Assembly: GCA_021736385.1 (NCBI GenBank)
Contig: JAIPFY010000009.1
Location: 1-63,736, forward strand
Reading direction: 5' to 3'
Source of the DNA: Spirochaetia bacterium
GTDB taxonomy: Bacteria > Spirochaetota > Spirochaetia > CAKZLE01
Length of the DNA: 63,736 nt
The notes beneath the pieces were generated by a model. It saw only the letters and a program-made list of their open reading frames with translations, searched no databases and was not told the origin of the DNA. Made by a program: the position numbers and the translations under genes. This document shows positions 32,029 through 41,201 of this stretch, piece by piece (position 1 is the stretch's first letter; each line of letters begins with the position of its first letter).

Positions 32029-33435
32029 TCAGCCGAGGGCTGCTCTGATCTGCTGTGCGATCTCCTCAGCCCTTCCGGGGGCATCCCCGACGTAGACCGA
32101 GGCATCAAGCAGGGCGATCGCCTCATCGGCAGAGATCACGGCAGTGACCCTCGGGTCACTTGTGAGCGTCTGTCCGAGTTTCGGTTCTCTTCCGCTCTGC
32201 AGCTCATCCCAGGCGATCAGGGAGTGCTCTCTGATCACTTCATGCATCTCCTGCCTGTCGGCACCCCGTCGTCCGAGTTCCATCAGCAGTCGTTCTGTAG
32301 CAGCGAAGACCCCGTAGGTCCTCAGATTACGCTCGATGGCGACGGTTCGGAACTGCAGGCCTGATACGATATGGATCGCGGTCTTGAGGATCTCATCAAG
32401 ACTGAGGAAGGCAGCGGGAAAGACTTCCCGCCGGTTCGCTGAGTCATCAAGGGTCCTCTCAAGCAGGGTATGGGCGGCATTATGCCACAGGGTGTTGGGC
32501 AGGTGTGCCAGAAACCGTGCGAGGGAGTCTATCTTCTCTGACCTGATCGGGTTCCTCTTGAACGGCATGGCCGAGGATCCGACCTGTTTGCTCCCGAACG
32601 GTTCTGCCCACTCTCCCATGGGTGGAGACTGCAGGATCCGCAGATCGAAAGCCATCTTGTAGAGGGATCCCCCCAGTCCTGCAAGGGCATTGCCGATCAG
32701 CCAGTCCTGTTTCCTGGGATAGACCTGGGTAGCTGCGGTGAAGGCTTCGATACCCAGTTCTTCCATCACCAGAGATTCCAGTTCCCGTGCACTCATACCG
32801 GTGCCTGTGAGCAGCTCGGTATAGGAGGCACTCGTGCCTACGGCCCCTTTGAGTCCCTTTCCCCTGATGTTCTTTCTCACCCGCAGGAGTTCCTGAAGAT
32901 CCATCAGGATGTCCTGACCGTACTGCGCGAGGCGGTAGCCGATGGTCGTCGGTTCAGCCGGCTGGATGTGGGTGAAGGCCATGCAGGGGGTATCTTTCTG
33001 GGCGATGATCAGATCAGCGATGAGCTGCAGCAGGCTGCGTGTCTGAGCGATGATCAGATCCATCGATTCGATCAGTCTGATCGCGTCCATATTATCGAGG
33101 GCATCCATACTCGTTGCACCGAGGTGGATCACACTCCCTCCGATGGGGCACTGCTGTGCATAGGTCTTGATCTCAGCCATGAGGTCATGATGGATCTCCG
33201 CTTCGATCTCAGAGGCCCGTGCGATGTCTATGTTGGTACGCTGGGACTCGAGATCTTCGACCTGTTCAGCAGTGACGATCCCTGCCTGCATCTCAGCCCG
33301 TGCCAGAGCGACCCAGAAGGACCGCAGGACGGTCCTCTTGTGGGTCTCTGACCAGAGCCTTCGCATCTGCTCGGTACCGTACCGCCAGGTGAAGGGAGAG
33401 ATGAAACTCTCATGTCCGAAGGTCTGTTCTTCCAT
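32029..33435 (-). CDS. purB: adenylosuccinate lyase
   Basis: Cleaves adenylosuccinate to AMP and fumarate, and SAICAR to AICAR, in purine synthesis. The 468-residue product has the fumarase/aspartase-superfamily signature GSSAMPFKRNP (about residues 288-298), plus the conserved LGATSMDALDN and FTHIQPAEPT segments that hold catalytic histidines. The length is normal. It follows purA with a nine-base gap in the hpt-PRT-purA-purB operon and is followed by an intrinsic terminator. Confidence 0.95.
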   Translation of the reverse strand: MEEQTFGHESFISPFTWRYGTEQMRRLWSETHKRTVLRSFWVALARAEMQAGIVTAEQVEDLESQRTNIDIARASEIEAEIHHDLMAEIKTYAQQCPIGGSVIHLGATSMDALDNMDAIRLIESMDLIIAQTRSLLQLIADLIIAQKDTPCMAFTHIQPAEPTTIGYRLAQYGQDILMDLQELLRVRKNIRGKGLKGAVGTSASYTELLTGTGMSARELESLVMEELGIEAFTAATQVYPRKQDWLIGNALAGLGGSLYKMAFDLRILQSPPMGEWAEPFGSKQVGSSAMPFKRNPIRSEKIDSLARFLAHLPNTLWHNAAHTLLERTLDDSANRREVFPAAFLSLDEILKTAIHIVSGLQFRTVAIERNLRTYGVFAATERLLMELGRRGADRQEMHEVIREHSLIAWDELQSGREPKLGQTLTSDPRVTAVISADEAIALLDASVYVGDAPGRAEEIAQQIRAALG

Positions 33436-33444
33436 GAATCTCTC

Positions 33445-34716
33445 CTAGTCGATCACGATGATCTGATCACGCTCGGGACCTACGGAGACGAACTTGATGG
33501 GGGCCCCTGTGAGCTCTTCGATCCTTCGCAGGTAGCGTTTTGCCTGTTCGGGCAGATCATCCCAGGATCTGATCGCGGTGGTGTCGCTCTTCCAGCCTTC
33601 CCACTCTTCATAGATCGGTGTCGCGATCTCCTGAAGTGCTGTCTCAGGTACATAATCGATGATCTCGCCGTTTACATCGTAGCCGGTACAGATCTTCAGC
33701 GTATCGAAGTGGTCAAGGACATCGAGTTTGGTGACAGCGATATGGGTGAAGCCGTTGATCCAGCAGGAGTAGGCTGCTGCGACACCGTCGAACCAGCCGC
33801 AGCGTCTCGGTCTGCCGGTCGTGGCCCCGAACTCGCCGCCGATCGAACGAAGTCTTTCTCCATCATCATCGAACAGTTCCACGGTGAACGGTCCGCCGCC
33901 GACTGATGTCGAGTAGGCCTTTACCACTCCGTAGATCGAATCTATCCTTCTCGGTGAGATCCCTGCTCCGGAACAGACTCCGCCGGCTGTGGGGTTCGAG
34001 GAGGTGGTGTAGGGGTAGATGCCCCAGTCAAGGTCTCTCATGATGCCCAGCTGTCCTTCGAACAGGACGTTCTTTCCGCCAATGACCGCATCTCTGAGGA
34101 CCGGGACAGAATCGATGATCCGTGAACCGAACTTCTCTTTCCAGCTGGCACAGAGTTCCATCATCTGATCGACGGTGATCTCTTCGATCCCGAAGTAGGC
34201 AAGTTCCCGGTTCTTCCTCGGCATGAGCATCTCCAGACGGGTCCGAAGTCGCTCGGGATCGAGGATGTCGACAGCACGGATACCGACTCGTGACGCCTTG
34301 TCAGCATAGACAGGTCCGATCCCGCGTTTGGTGGTCCCGACTTCCCAGCCCTTCTTCTTGCTCGCCTCTTCAGCACCATCTAACATGCAGTGAAACGGCA
34401 TGATCAGGTGAGCCCGCTTGTCCACGAACAGGTTGTCAGTAGCGACACCTGCAGCTTCTACCGATCTGAGTTCTTCTTCCATGGTGTCGAAGTTGACGAC
34501 CGTCCCGGCTCCGACCAGACAGATGGTCCTGGGATTGAAGATCCCCGACGGGAGGATATGGAGAGCGAACTTCCCATATTCGTTGATGACCGTATGACCG
34601 GCATTATCGCCGCCCTGGTACCGGATGACCATATCGCAGTCCTGTGCCAGGTAATCGACCACACGTCCTTTTCCTTCATCGCCCCATTGTGCTCCAACAA
34701 TTGCATCTACACTCAT
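33445..34716 (-). CDS. purA: adenylosuccinate synthetase
   Basis: GTP-dependent ligation of IMP and aspartate to adenylosuccinate, the committed step to AMP. The 423-residue product begins IVGAQWGDEGKGRVVD (P-loop and catalytic aspartate, residues 6-21) and has GPVYADKASRVGIRA, VLFEGQLG and TSVGGGPF. Its start codon overlaps the stop of the preceding phosphoribosyltransferase gene. Together with purB it converts salvaged IMP to AMP. Confidence 0.96.
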   Translation of the reverse strand: MSVDAIVGAQWGDEGKGRVVDYLAQDCDMVIRYQGGDNAGHTVINEYGKFALHILPSGIFNPRTICLVGAGTVVNFDTMEEELRSVEAAGVATDNLFVDKRAHLIMPFHCMLDGAEEASKKKGWEVGTTKRGIGPVYADKASRVGIRAVDILDPERLRTRLEMLMPRKNRELAYFGIEEITVDQMMELCASWKEKFGSRIIDSVPVLRDAVIGGKNVLFEGQLGIMRDLDWGIYPYTTSSNPTAGGVCSGAGISPRRIDSIYGVVKAYSTSVGGGPFTVELFDDDGERLRSIGGEFGATTGRPRRCGWFDGVAAAYSCWINGFTHIAVTKLDVLDHFDTLKICTGYDVNGEIIDYVPETALQEIATPIYEEWEGWKSDTTAIRSWDDLPEQAKRYLRRIEELTGAPIKFVSVGPERDQIIVID

Positions 34717-35249
34717 GCGTTATGCTCCTTCATCGATTTTTCGCATTGATCATGATCTTCGATATCCTCGGCATCCCAAGGGTATTTGATCCATCTGTCA
34801 TCTATCTCTTTCGCAGGGAAGTAGCGTTTGATCTCAGGGGGGAACTCTGCATCTTTCTTCTTCTTCTTGTTGTGGATCACCAGGACAGCGATCTCTTCGG
34901 GTTCATGTCGCAGCAGTTCTTTGACACAGTAACTCAACGTCGCTCTGGTATCATCGACCTCATCGATCAGCAGGATCTTCTTCCCGGTCAGCTTCTGTTC
35001 CACTTCGTCGATCCACTGGATCTTCTGCGGGGATTCCAGATGTCGATTGTCAACACCATAGTACGAGATACCCACAGCGAAGATGGGACGGTTGATGAAC
35101 GTCTTCATGATCCTGGCAGGGATGAACCCACCGGAACCGATGGCGACGATCAGATCCGGATCGAACCCTGATTCCAGGACCTTCTCCGACAGCCGTTTGA
35201 CTGCGTTGTGGATCGTGTTATAGGTGACATAGTATTTTTCGTCAGACAT
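34713..35249 (-). CDS. purine phosphoribosyltransferase (COG2236-like)
   Basis: A 178-residue type I phosphoribosyltransferase. The PRPP-binding motif is LLIDEVDDTRATL (about residues 91-103), with an AIGSGGFIPAR loop near residue 36. It differs clearly from the hpt-like gene upstream and resembles the xanthine/hypoxanthine PRTs of the COG2236 type. The lysine run near the C-terminus is unusual. GGAGG precedes ATG 35249; the longer frame from 35261 overlaps this site. Its substrate could be xanthine, guanine or hypoxanthine. Confidence 0.8.
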   Translation of the reverse strand: MSDEKYYVTYNTIHNAVKRLSEKVLESGFDPDLIVAIGSGGFIPARIMKTFINRPIFAVGISYYGVDNRHLESPQKIQWIDEVEQKLTGKKILLIDEVDDTRATLSYCVKELLRHEPEEIAVLVIHNKKKKKDAEFPPEIKRYFPAKEIDDRWIKYPWDAEDIEDHDQCEKSMKEHNA

Positions 35250-35370
35250 CGTATCCTCCATGAATAGATTCTATAGGATCAGAGACACAGCGAAAGAAGG
35301 TCCCTTGCGGGTCTTCTTCCTGATGAGTCAGCATCGCTGTGTTCTGTCGTGTACCATGTGAATGTTCTGA

Positions 35371-35928
35371 TTACCCTACGGGTCTCATCTCTGCGATATA
35401 CGGAAGGGTCCTATACTGTTCGGCATAGTCCAATCCATAGCCTACTACCCAGACATCAGGGATATCGAATCCCATGTAGTCGAGCGTTATATCGACTACC
35501 CGTCGATCCTGCTTGTTCAGCAGTGCGATGGTCTTGAGAGAGGCAGGTTTTCGTGTTTCGAAGTTTCGTTTCAGGTAGTCGAGGGTGTATCCGCTGTCGA
35601 GGATATCCTCGACGATCAGGACATGCTTGTCAGCCAGATTCTCACGGACATCCATGATCAGACGTACATTACCGGTCGCTTTGGCTGTGGAACCATAGCT
35701 TGAGAGTGCGATGAAATCTACAGAGTGGTTCACTTCAAGGGCTCTGCACAGATCTGCAGCAAAGATGAACGATCCTTTGAGCACCCCTACAACGACGATC
35801 TTATCAACATCCGCATAGTCCCGGTTGATCTGGCGGGCCAGTTCCGAGACCCTTCTCTGTATCGTATCAGCATCGATCAATACACGGATCAGGTCTTCTT
35901 TCAAAGGAGGAATCGTTAATGATGACAT
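35371..35928 (-). CDS. hpt: hypoxanthine phosphoribosyltransferase
   Basis: Salvage enzyme that joins hypoxanthine or guanine to PRPP to give IMP or GMP. The 185-residue product has the PRPP motif VLIVEDILDSGYTL (about residues 104-117) and the VVVGVLKGSFIFAADL loop near residue 46 typical of bacterial Hpt. AAGGAAGG stands just before the ATG. It is the first gene of the minus-strand purine operon. Confidence 0.93.
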   Translation of the reverse strand: MSSLTIPPLKEDLIRVLIDADTIQRRVSELARQINRDYADVDKIVVVGVLKGSFIFAADLCRALEVNHSVDFIALSSYGSTAKATGNVRLIMDVRENLADKHVLIVEDILDSGYTLDYLKRNFETRKPASLKTIALLNKQDRRVVDITLDYMGFDIPDVWVVGYGLDYAEQYRTLPYIAEMRPVG

Positions 35929-35957
35929 GTGCCTTCCTTGTAAGTGGTATCTCTTTC

Positions 35958-35985
35958 TTTATATGATAATCACCGGTATTGTCAA
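35958..35985 (-). promoter_or_regulatory. promoter of the purine operon
   Basis: On the minus strand TTGACA (35985-35980), a 16-base spacer and TATAAA (35963-35958) lie about 30 bases upstream of the hpt ATG. Confidence 0.6.
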
Positions 35986-36061
35986 GGTGTGAAAATGCTG
36001 TGGGACTATAGTATCTGCTTTTCCCGGGAGCAGGAACTGCAGCTTCATGAACTCCCATGAC

Positions 36062-36090
36062 TGGTCATTCGCCTGTTCAGGAGGTATAAT
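36062..36090 (+). promoter_or_regulatory. promoter of the first MBL-fold gene
   Basis: TGGTCA (36062-36067), a 17-base spacer and TATAAT (36085-36090) lie about 63 bases before the ATG. Unlike the promoters of the other two MBL genes, it has no TTGTC-type inverted repeat. Confidence 0.5.
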
Positions 36091-36152
36091 AGGACTGCTT
36101 TCAGGGTGATCGTGAGTGAAGGATCTGATCCTGAGAGCCAAGGAGAGAGCAT

Positions 36153-36989
36153 ATGAGCGGCACGTTGACGACCCTGATCGAGAATACCAGCACCTCGGCA
36201 TCCCTGATGGCTGAACATGGACTGTCGATGCACATAGAGACCGGAGGGCATACCATCCTCTTCGATACCGGACAGTCCGATAAGCTGTTGGAAAATGCCC
36301 GAGTGCTCGGGGTCGATCTGGATGCTATCGATGTCGTGGTGATCAGTCATGGTCATTATGATCATGCGGGGGGAGTCCCTGCACTGCTGGAACATACCAG
36401 TCCCAAGCGTCTGGTGACCGGTCACGGGTTCTTCATCCCGAAATATGCTGATGATGCCAGAGGGCTGCGGTATAACGGGGTCTCCTTCGGCAGGCAGGAT
36501 CTCATCGATCACCGATGGACTCATGAGTATGTGGGGGCGGTCCCGTATCCCCTCTTCTCTCCCGAGGATGGGATCTATCTGGTCTCCGACTTTCCCCGAG
36601 AGGACCGCTTAGAGCGTATACCGGAGGTCTTCCTTCAGAAGGATCCCTCCGGTGAGATGGTCCCGGACCTGTTCACCGATGAGGTCCTGCTGGTCATCGA
36701 GAGTCCCAAGGGCCTGCTGGTCTTCGTCGGCTGCTCCCATCCGGGCATCATCAATATGATCGAAGAGGTGAAGAGGCTCTTCAAGGCTCCGATCTACGCT
36801 CTGTTCGGGGGGACCCATCTCAATGGTGCCTCCGATGAACGCATCGATCATGCAGCTGAGTTCTTCGCAGCAGAGCAGATCGAACTGCTCGGTGTGTCCC
36901 ACTGCACCGGGGAGCATGCCCGTCAGCGCATGGCAGCTGATGGGCTGCAGGTGTTCGCCAATCATGCAGGGACGATCACCAGGTGGTGA
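36153..36989 (+). CDS. MBL-fold metal-dependent hydrolase 1 (COG1237 type)
   Basis: A 278-residue cytosolic metallo-beta-lactamase-fold protein. It has the metal-binding motif SHGHYDHAGG (about residues 66-75), then GCSHPG, GGTHLNG and GVSHCTGEH, a set characteristic of COG1237, which contains 7,8-dihydropterin-6-methyl-4-aminobenzene-ribofuranose phosphate synthase-like proteins. It is one of three paralogs here, and the only one without a TTGTC operator. AAGGAGAG precedes the ATG. The reaction is unknown; hydrolysis or C-transfer on a phosphorylated or lactone-type substrate is conceivable. Confidence 0.85.
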   Translation: MSGTLTTLIENTSTSASLMAEHGLSMHIETGGHTILFDTGQSDKLLENARVLGVDLDAIDVVVISHGHYDHAGGVPALLEHTSPKRLVTGHGFFIPKYADDARGLRYNGVSFGRQDLIDHRWTHEYVGAVPYPLFSPEDGIYLVSDFPREDRLERIPEVFLQKDPSGEMVPDLFTDEVLLVIESPKGLLVFVGCSHPGIINMIEEVKRLFKAPIYALFGGTHLNGASDERIDHAAEFFAAEQIELLGVSHCTGEHARQRMAADGLQVFANHAGTITRW

Positions 36990-37081
36990 TCGCCCGATCA
37001 TCTCTCATCAGCAGTGGTTGATCCTCGAGGCTGAGGCATCGGGGGTCCCGCTACCGGTACTGCAGTCCAGAATAATAAAAC

Positions 37082-37124
37082 TTGACAGGTGAATATATCT
37101 GTTTTACTCTTACTTGTCTGATAA
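37082..37124 (+). promoter_or_regulatory. promoter and FCD-GntR operator of the MBL2-TRAP operon
   Basis: TTGACA (37082-37087), a 17-base spacer and TACTCT (37105-37110) form the promoter. TTGTCTGATAA (37114-37124), an imperfect inverted repeat with arms extending to CTTGTC/GATAAG, covers the start site. The same element occurs at three other promoters of the locus. Confidence 0.7.
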
Positions 37125-37179
37125 GAAGACAACATACGACCTGACAAGATCGGCTTCTTACCAAACAGGGGGAGGTCTC

Positions 37180-38010
37180 ATGTCACTGCAAGTCACTACC
37201 TTGATAGAAAATACGATTGGAGAACACCTTGGCCTTGCCAGCGAGCATGGCATTGCATTCTATATCGAACGTGATGGTATGAAGATGCTGTTTGATACCG
37301 GTCAATCAGATTCGTTCCTGAATAACGCGAAGCTTCTGCAGATCGACCTGACCGATGTCAGGCATGTGGTTCTCAGTCATGGGCATTATGATCACTCCGG
37401 GGGATTCTCCGCGTTGGCAGAAGTGATTACAGGATTTGATCTGTGGATCGGAGAAGGGTTCTTCGTACCGAAGTATGGGACTGTTAACGGTTCCTATGAA
37501 TTCCTTGGGAATGACTTCGATGAATCCTTTCTGCATCAGCATGCGATATCCTTCAAGAACGTGAGCCAGGCTGTGACGGAGATCGAACCTGGGGTGTATA
37601 TCATCACCCGGTTCCCGCGTATACACCCGGACGAGGTGGTCAATCCACGATTCGTCCTGAAGACTCCCGATGGGTTCATCCCTGATGATTTCTCCGATGA
37701 AGTGCTTGTCGCTCTGGATACCCCGAAGGGCCTGGTGGTCCTGCTCGGGTGTTCGCACCCCGGGATGCGGAATATGCTCGATGCCGTGAAACACCAGCTC
37801 GGACGTCCGATCCATGCGGTGCTCGGGGGTACGCATCTTGTCGAAGCGCAGGGTGTATGTCTTCAGAAATCGATAACATATCTGGAACACGGTGATATTG
37901 AGATCGTAGGGGTCTCTCACTGCACCGGAACAAAGGCTATGACCCATATCAGCGAGACGAACAGTCGGTATTTTCATAATAGGACTGGGACCTCACTGTT
38001 TGTGGAGTGA
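37180..38010 (+). CDS. MBL-fold metal-dependent hydrolase 2 (COG1237 type)
   Basis: A 276-residue paralog of the MBL proteins at 36153 and 42927. Metal motifs are SHGHYDHSGG, GCSHPG, GGTHLVEA and GVSHCTGT. The open frame extends to 37114, but the promoter's start site lies there and GGGGGAGG precedes ATG 37180, so that start is preferred. It is the first gene of an operon with the DctPQM transporter, 57 bases upstream of dctP, which ties it to uptake of an organic acid. The substrate is unknown. Confidence 0.85.
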   Translation: MSLQVTTLIENTIGEHLGLASEHGIAFYIERDGMKMLFDTGQSDSFLNNAKLLQIDLTDVRHVVLSHGHYDHSGGFSALAEVITGFDLWIGEGFFVPKYGTVNGSYEFLGNDFDESFLHQHAISFKNVSQAVTEIEPGVYIITRFPRIHPDEVVNPRFVLKTPDGFIPDDFSDEVLVALDTPKGLVVLLGCSHPGMRNMLDAVKHQLGRPIHAVLGGTHLVEAQGVCLQKSITYLEHGDIEIVGVSHCTGTKAMTHISETNSRYFHNRTGTSLFVE

Positions 38011-38067
38011 TGTATCATAATCGAACGGCTGATCCGTATGGGTCAGAACAGACTAGGAGGTTTGTGT

Positions 38068-39150
38068 ATGTTTACGAAGAAGAGGATCCTGTTTTCTGTT
38101 ATCGTCCTTCTTGCGGCAAGTCTGCTGCTTATCTCTTGCCAACCCAAATCGGTAGAGACCTCGAGTGGGACAGCTGCTCCTGCTGAAGTGGTAAAACCCA
38201 TCATCTGGAAGTCATCAGGTCATGGACCTGCAACAGATCCTTCACAGATCTTTCATGATCGATGCTGTGAAGCCATAACGCTTGCAAGTGGTGGAAGACT
38301 GGTAGTCAAGCCCTTTGTGGGTGGCTCGATAGTCCCTGCCTACAAAGAAGTGGATGCGATCAATGAAGGCGTACTCCAGATGGGCTACACCTGCCCGATG
38401 TACAATCTTGACAAGTGGCCGGCTGCCGGACTGATCAGTTCGAGACCTGCAGGGCTTCCTGGAGAGGCCTTGAGCTCATGGTTCAACTATGGCGGTGGAG
38501 CCGATCTCATGAACAAGATGATGGGCAGCTATAATGTGATGACGTTCCCCGGTGCTCTCTCTCCTCTGCCCGAAGAGGTCTTCTTCCATTCAAAAGTCAA
38601 GATCGAGACCCTTGAGGACATAAAGGGGCTGAAAGCTCGATGCATGGGAGATGGTGGGGAGATCCTGAAACGAATGGGAGCTGCTACGGTCATAATCCCG
38701 GGAGGCGAGGTATATGAAGCCATGCAGCGTGGTACGATCGATGCTTTCGAGTATTCCACGATCGCGACCAACTGGGATATGCACTTCAATGAGGTAGCAC
38801 CCTACATGTATCTCTCTCCATCGAGGGCTCCAAGTGATCCTCAAGTGTTCTTCGTCAACAAAGAGGCCTTTGAGGCATTACCAGCGGATCTTCAGGAGAT
38901 CGTACAGGTACAGATCGCCAAATGGACACAGGCTCAACATGAATATCTTGTCTATAAATCTGTGGCTGCGATCGAGGAGTTCAAACAAGCCGGTGTGGAG
39001 ATCTTCAAGGTCTCTTCTGAGATAGAGGATGCCCTCTATCAGGCCGCCGATGAGTTCTATGCAGAGAAATCAGCAAAAGAGTCACCGATCTTCGGAGAGA
39101 TCTATAATTCGATGAAGACATATGGTGAAGCCTACGCTGCGATGCGCTAG
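38068..39150 (+). CDS. TRAP transporter substrate-binding lipoprotein (DctP type)
   Basis: Extracytoplasmic solute receptor of 360 residues. The signal peptide ends in a lipobox (LLISC), so it is a lipoprotein. The body has DctP features, including AGGRL-like ASGGRLVVKPF and the arginine-bearing region LKARCMGDGGE that binds the ligand carboxylate. TRAP receptors of this type bind C4-dicarboxylates, sugar acids or other carboxylates. TAGGAGG lies seven bases before the ATG. It feeds the DctQ and DctM proteins that follow. Confidence 0.9.
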   Translation: MFTKKRILFSVIVLLAASLLLISCQPKSVETSSGTAAPAEVVKPIIWKSSGHGPATDPSQIFHDRCCEAITLASGGRLVVKPFVGGSIVPAYKEVDAINEGVLQMGYTCPMYNLDKWPAAGLISSRPAGLPGEALSSWFNYGGGADLMNKMMGSYNVMTFPGALSPLPEEVFFHSKVKIETLEDIKGLKARCMGDGGEILKRMGAATVIIPGGEVYEAMQRGTIDAFEYSTIATNWDMHFNEVAPYMYLSPSRAPSDPQVFFVNKEAFEALPADLQEIVQVQIAKWTQAQHEYLVYKSVAAIEEFKQAGVEIFKVSSEIEDALYQAADEFYAEKSAKESPIFGEIYNSMKTYGEAYAAMR

Positions 39151-39190
39151 AACGTACCATCCCGAGAAATCAGCTGTGAGGAGCTACTGT

Positions 39191-39709
39191 ATGACCATGA
39201 TCAAGAGAATATTACAGGTAATAGATGCTATGAGTGAGATGGCCGGTTCGGTGGGGAAGTGGTTTGCAGTTCTCCTTGTGCTGGTTGGGACTTTTGATGC
39301 TGTTTCAAGACATTTTTTCAATGCTCCTACCATCTGGGCGTATGATACGCTCTGTATGGCAGGAGGGATCATCTATCTGCTGGGTGCCTCGTATGATTAC
39401 AAACATGATGCACACACCAGAGTCGATATCATCTACGGCTCTCTTTCAAAGAAAACACAGGCGATATTGAATATCATCTGTTCTCTCACGTTGTTCTTCC
39501 CTCTGATGATCATCATGCTGAAACTGGCGATCGATTGGTCGATCAAAGCATGGGTCGGACACGAAGTGATGTTCACCAGTTTCTGGTATCCACCGGCTGC
39601 CCCGTATCGGACTCTCTTTGCGCTGGGTCTCCTGCTTATGATCCTGCAAGCCTTAGCTCAATTGGTAAGAGAGATCTATTTTGTTGCAAAAGGAGAGAAC
39701 CTTGATTGA
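39191..39709 (+). CDS. TRAP transporter small permease (DctQ type)
   Basis: A 172-residue membrane protein with four hydrophobic segments and the DctQ pattern, including the RHFFNAPTIWAYD region after the first helix. It is the small subunit of the TRAP translocator and binds DctM. ATG 39191 has GAGGAG 12 bases upstream; ATG 39197 is an alternative. It overlaps the dctM start by eight bases. Confidence 0.88.
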   Translation: MTMIKRILQVIDAMSEMAGSVGKWFAVLLVLVGTFDAVSRHFFNAPTIWAYDTLCMAGGIIYLLGASYDYKHDAHTRVDIIYGSLSKKTQAILNIICSLTLFFPLMIIMLKLAIDWSIKAWVGHEVMFTSFWYPPAAPYRTLFALGLLLMILQALAQLVREIYFVAKGENLD

Positions 39710-41048
39710 ATTAAGCGCTGAACTTATAACATTTCTTATGCTGGGCGGGGTGTTCGTTCTTGTCCTTACAGGGTTTCCGATCGCCTTTGTCATCGGGAGC
39801 GTCGCTTTTCTCGTCGGGACGTTGGTGTTCGGCCCGACCACTGCATTTCATATCATGTACAGCAGGTTCTATGACCTTTCACTGAATTATCCCTATCTTG
39901 CTGTACCGTTATTCACCTTCATGGGAGTGATCCTTCAGCACTCGGGTATCACGAAAGACCTGTATGAGAGTCTGTACGAGTCGTTAGGGAATCTCAAAGG
40001 CGGGCTTGCCGTAGTCACGGTAGTCTTTGGTACGATCCTGGCAGCCTGTCTTGGTGTCATCGCCGCCTCGGTCACCATCCTGACACTGATCGCCCTGGGT
40101 CCGATGATATCCCGCGGGTATGATAAATCACTTGCTGCAGGAACGATCGTAGCCTCTGGTACGCTCGGGATCCTCATCCCTCCGAGTATCATGCTTGTCG
40201 TCTATGCTCCTCAGGCCGGACTGTCGATCGGGCAGATGTTCATGGGAGCGGTGTTCCCGGGTCTGATCCTCTCGGGTCTCTACATTCTCTATATCGTCAT
40301 CAGGTGCAAGCTCGATCCGGAATCAGGACCCTCGATAGAGGAGAACCTGCAGACGCCCTTCACCTTTGCCAAGATGGTACGTCTGATGAAATCGATGCTG
40401 CCCCCGGTCCTGTTGATCGTTGCAGTACTCGGGACCATCTTCTCAGGGGTCGCTCCACCTACCGAGGCTGCTGCCGTTGGGTCCTTGGCTGCCATTCTCC
40501 TGGCTATAGCCTACAGGAAGTTCAGTATGGAACTGATCAGACATGCAGCGCTTGAGACGTTGAAAGTCAGTGCCTTCGTGGTGATGATCGCTGCGCTCTG
40601 TTATGCATTCGTCGGTATCTTCATGAGTGCAGGCTCTGGTGATGTGGTGACACACCTGATACTCTCGATCCCCGGAGGCAAATGGGCTTCCTTTGCCGTG
40701 ATCATGCTGGTCGTGTTCATGCTGGGGATGTTCATCGAATGGATCGGTATCGTCTTTATCATCGTACCCATCTTCTCCCCCATACTGGTCGCCCTCGGGT
40801 TCAATCCATTGTGGGCCGGCTTGATGATCTGTATCAATCTGCAGATGGCGTTTCAGACTCCTCCGATGGCTATGTCGATATTCGTCCTGAAAGGCACCGC
40901 GGACCCTGCTCTGGGTCTTACCATGAGCGATATCATCCGGGGGGTCATACCCTTCATCGCGATCATCATGTTCACGCTGGTTCTCTGCATGATCTTCCCC
41001 GGTATCATCACCTGGCTGCCAGAGACGCTCCTTGGTGCGGTTCATTGA
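39702..41048 (+). CDS. TRAP transporter large permease (DctM type), TTG start
   Basis: A 448-residue membrane protein with about 12 hydrophobic segments; it drives sodium-coupled uptake. Recognised by GFPIAFVIG at the start, AASGTLGILIPPSIMLVVY in the middle and the QTPPMAMSIF segment near the C-terminus. No ATG fits; TTG 39702 follows AAAGGAGAG at normal spacing. The DctPQM set lies directly downstream of MBL2, so the hydrolase probably acts on the imported compound. Confidence 0.88.
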   Translation: MIELSAELITFLMLGGVFVLVLTGFPIAFVIGSVAFLVGTLVFGPTTAFHIMYSRFYDLSLNYPYLAVPLFTFMGVILQHSGITKDLYESLYESLGNLKGGLAVVTVVFGTILAACLGVIAASVTILTLIALGPMISRGYDKSLAAGTIVASGTLGILIPPSIMLVVYAPQAGLSIGQMFMGAVFPGLILSGLYILYIVIRCKLDPESGPSIEENLQTPFTFAKMVRLMKSMLPPVLLIVAVLGTIFSGVAPPTEAAAVGSLAAILLAIAYRKFSMELIRHAALETLKVSAFVVMIAALCYAFVGIFMSAGSGDVVTHLILSIPGGKWASFAVIMLVVFMLGMFIEWIGIVFIIVPIFSPILVALGFNPLWAGLMICINLQMAFQTPPMAMSIFVLKGTADPALGLTMSDIIRGVIPFIAIIMFTLVLCMIFPGIITWLPETLLGAVH

Positions 41049-41098
41049 TCATCTCGTAAGAGTCCGTGAAGTGTCAGTGGCTGCACTGCTTATATCAA

Positions 41099-41131
41099 GC
41101 TGCTGCCGGATGGTAAGGATCTGGCAGCAGC
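41099..41131 (+). terminator. stem-loop after the TRAP operon
   Basis: GCTGCTGCC (41099-41107) and GGCAGCAGC (41123-41131) form a 9-bp stem extended by four inner pairs, 50 bases past dctM. It is not followed by T residues, so it may be a rho-dependent or weak terminator. Related sequence recurs upstream of the second GntR gene. Confidence 0.5.
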
Positions 41132-41166
41132 AGGGTATCAACCGGCTCCTTCTGTCTACAGGCCAG

Positions 41167-41196
41167 TTGTCATACAAGCGGTCTGTATGGTACCAT
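41167..41196 (+). promoter_or_regulatory. promoter and operator of GntR 1
   Basis: TTGTCA (41167-41172), an 18-base spacer and TACCAT (41191-41196) end five bases before the ATG. The -35 lies inside TTGTCATACAA (41167-41177), a variant of the locus operator, so the regulator probably represses itself. A separate palindrome, TATGGTACCATA, covers the -10 (41186-41197). No ribosome-binding site is present. Confidence 0.65.
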
Positions 41197-41201
41197 ACCA
41201 T

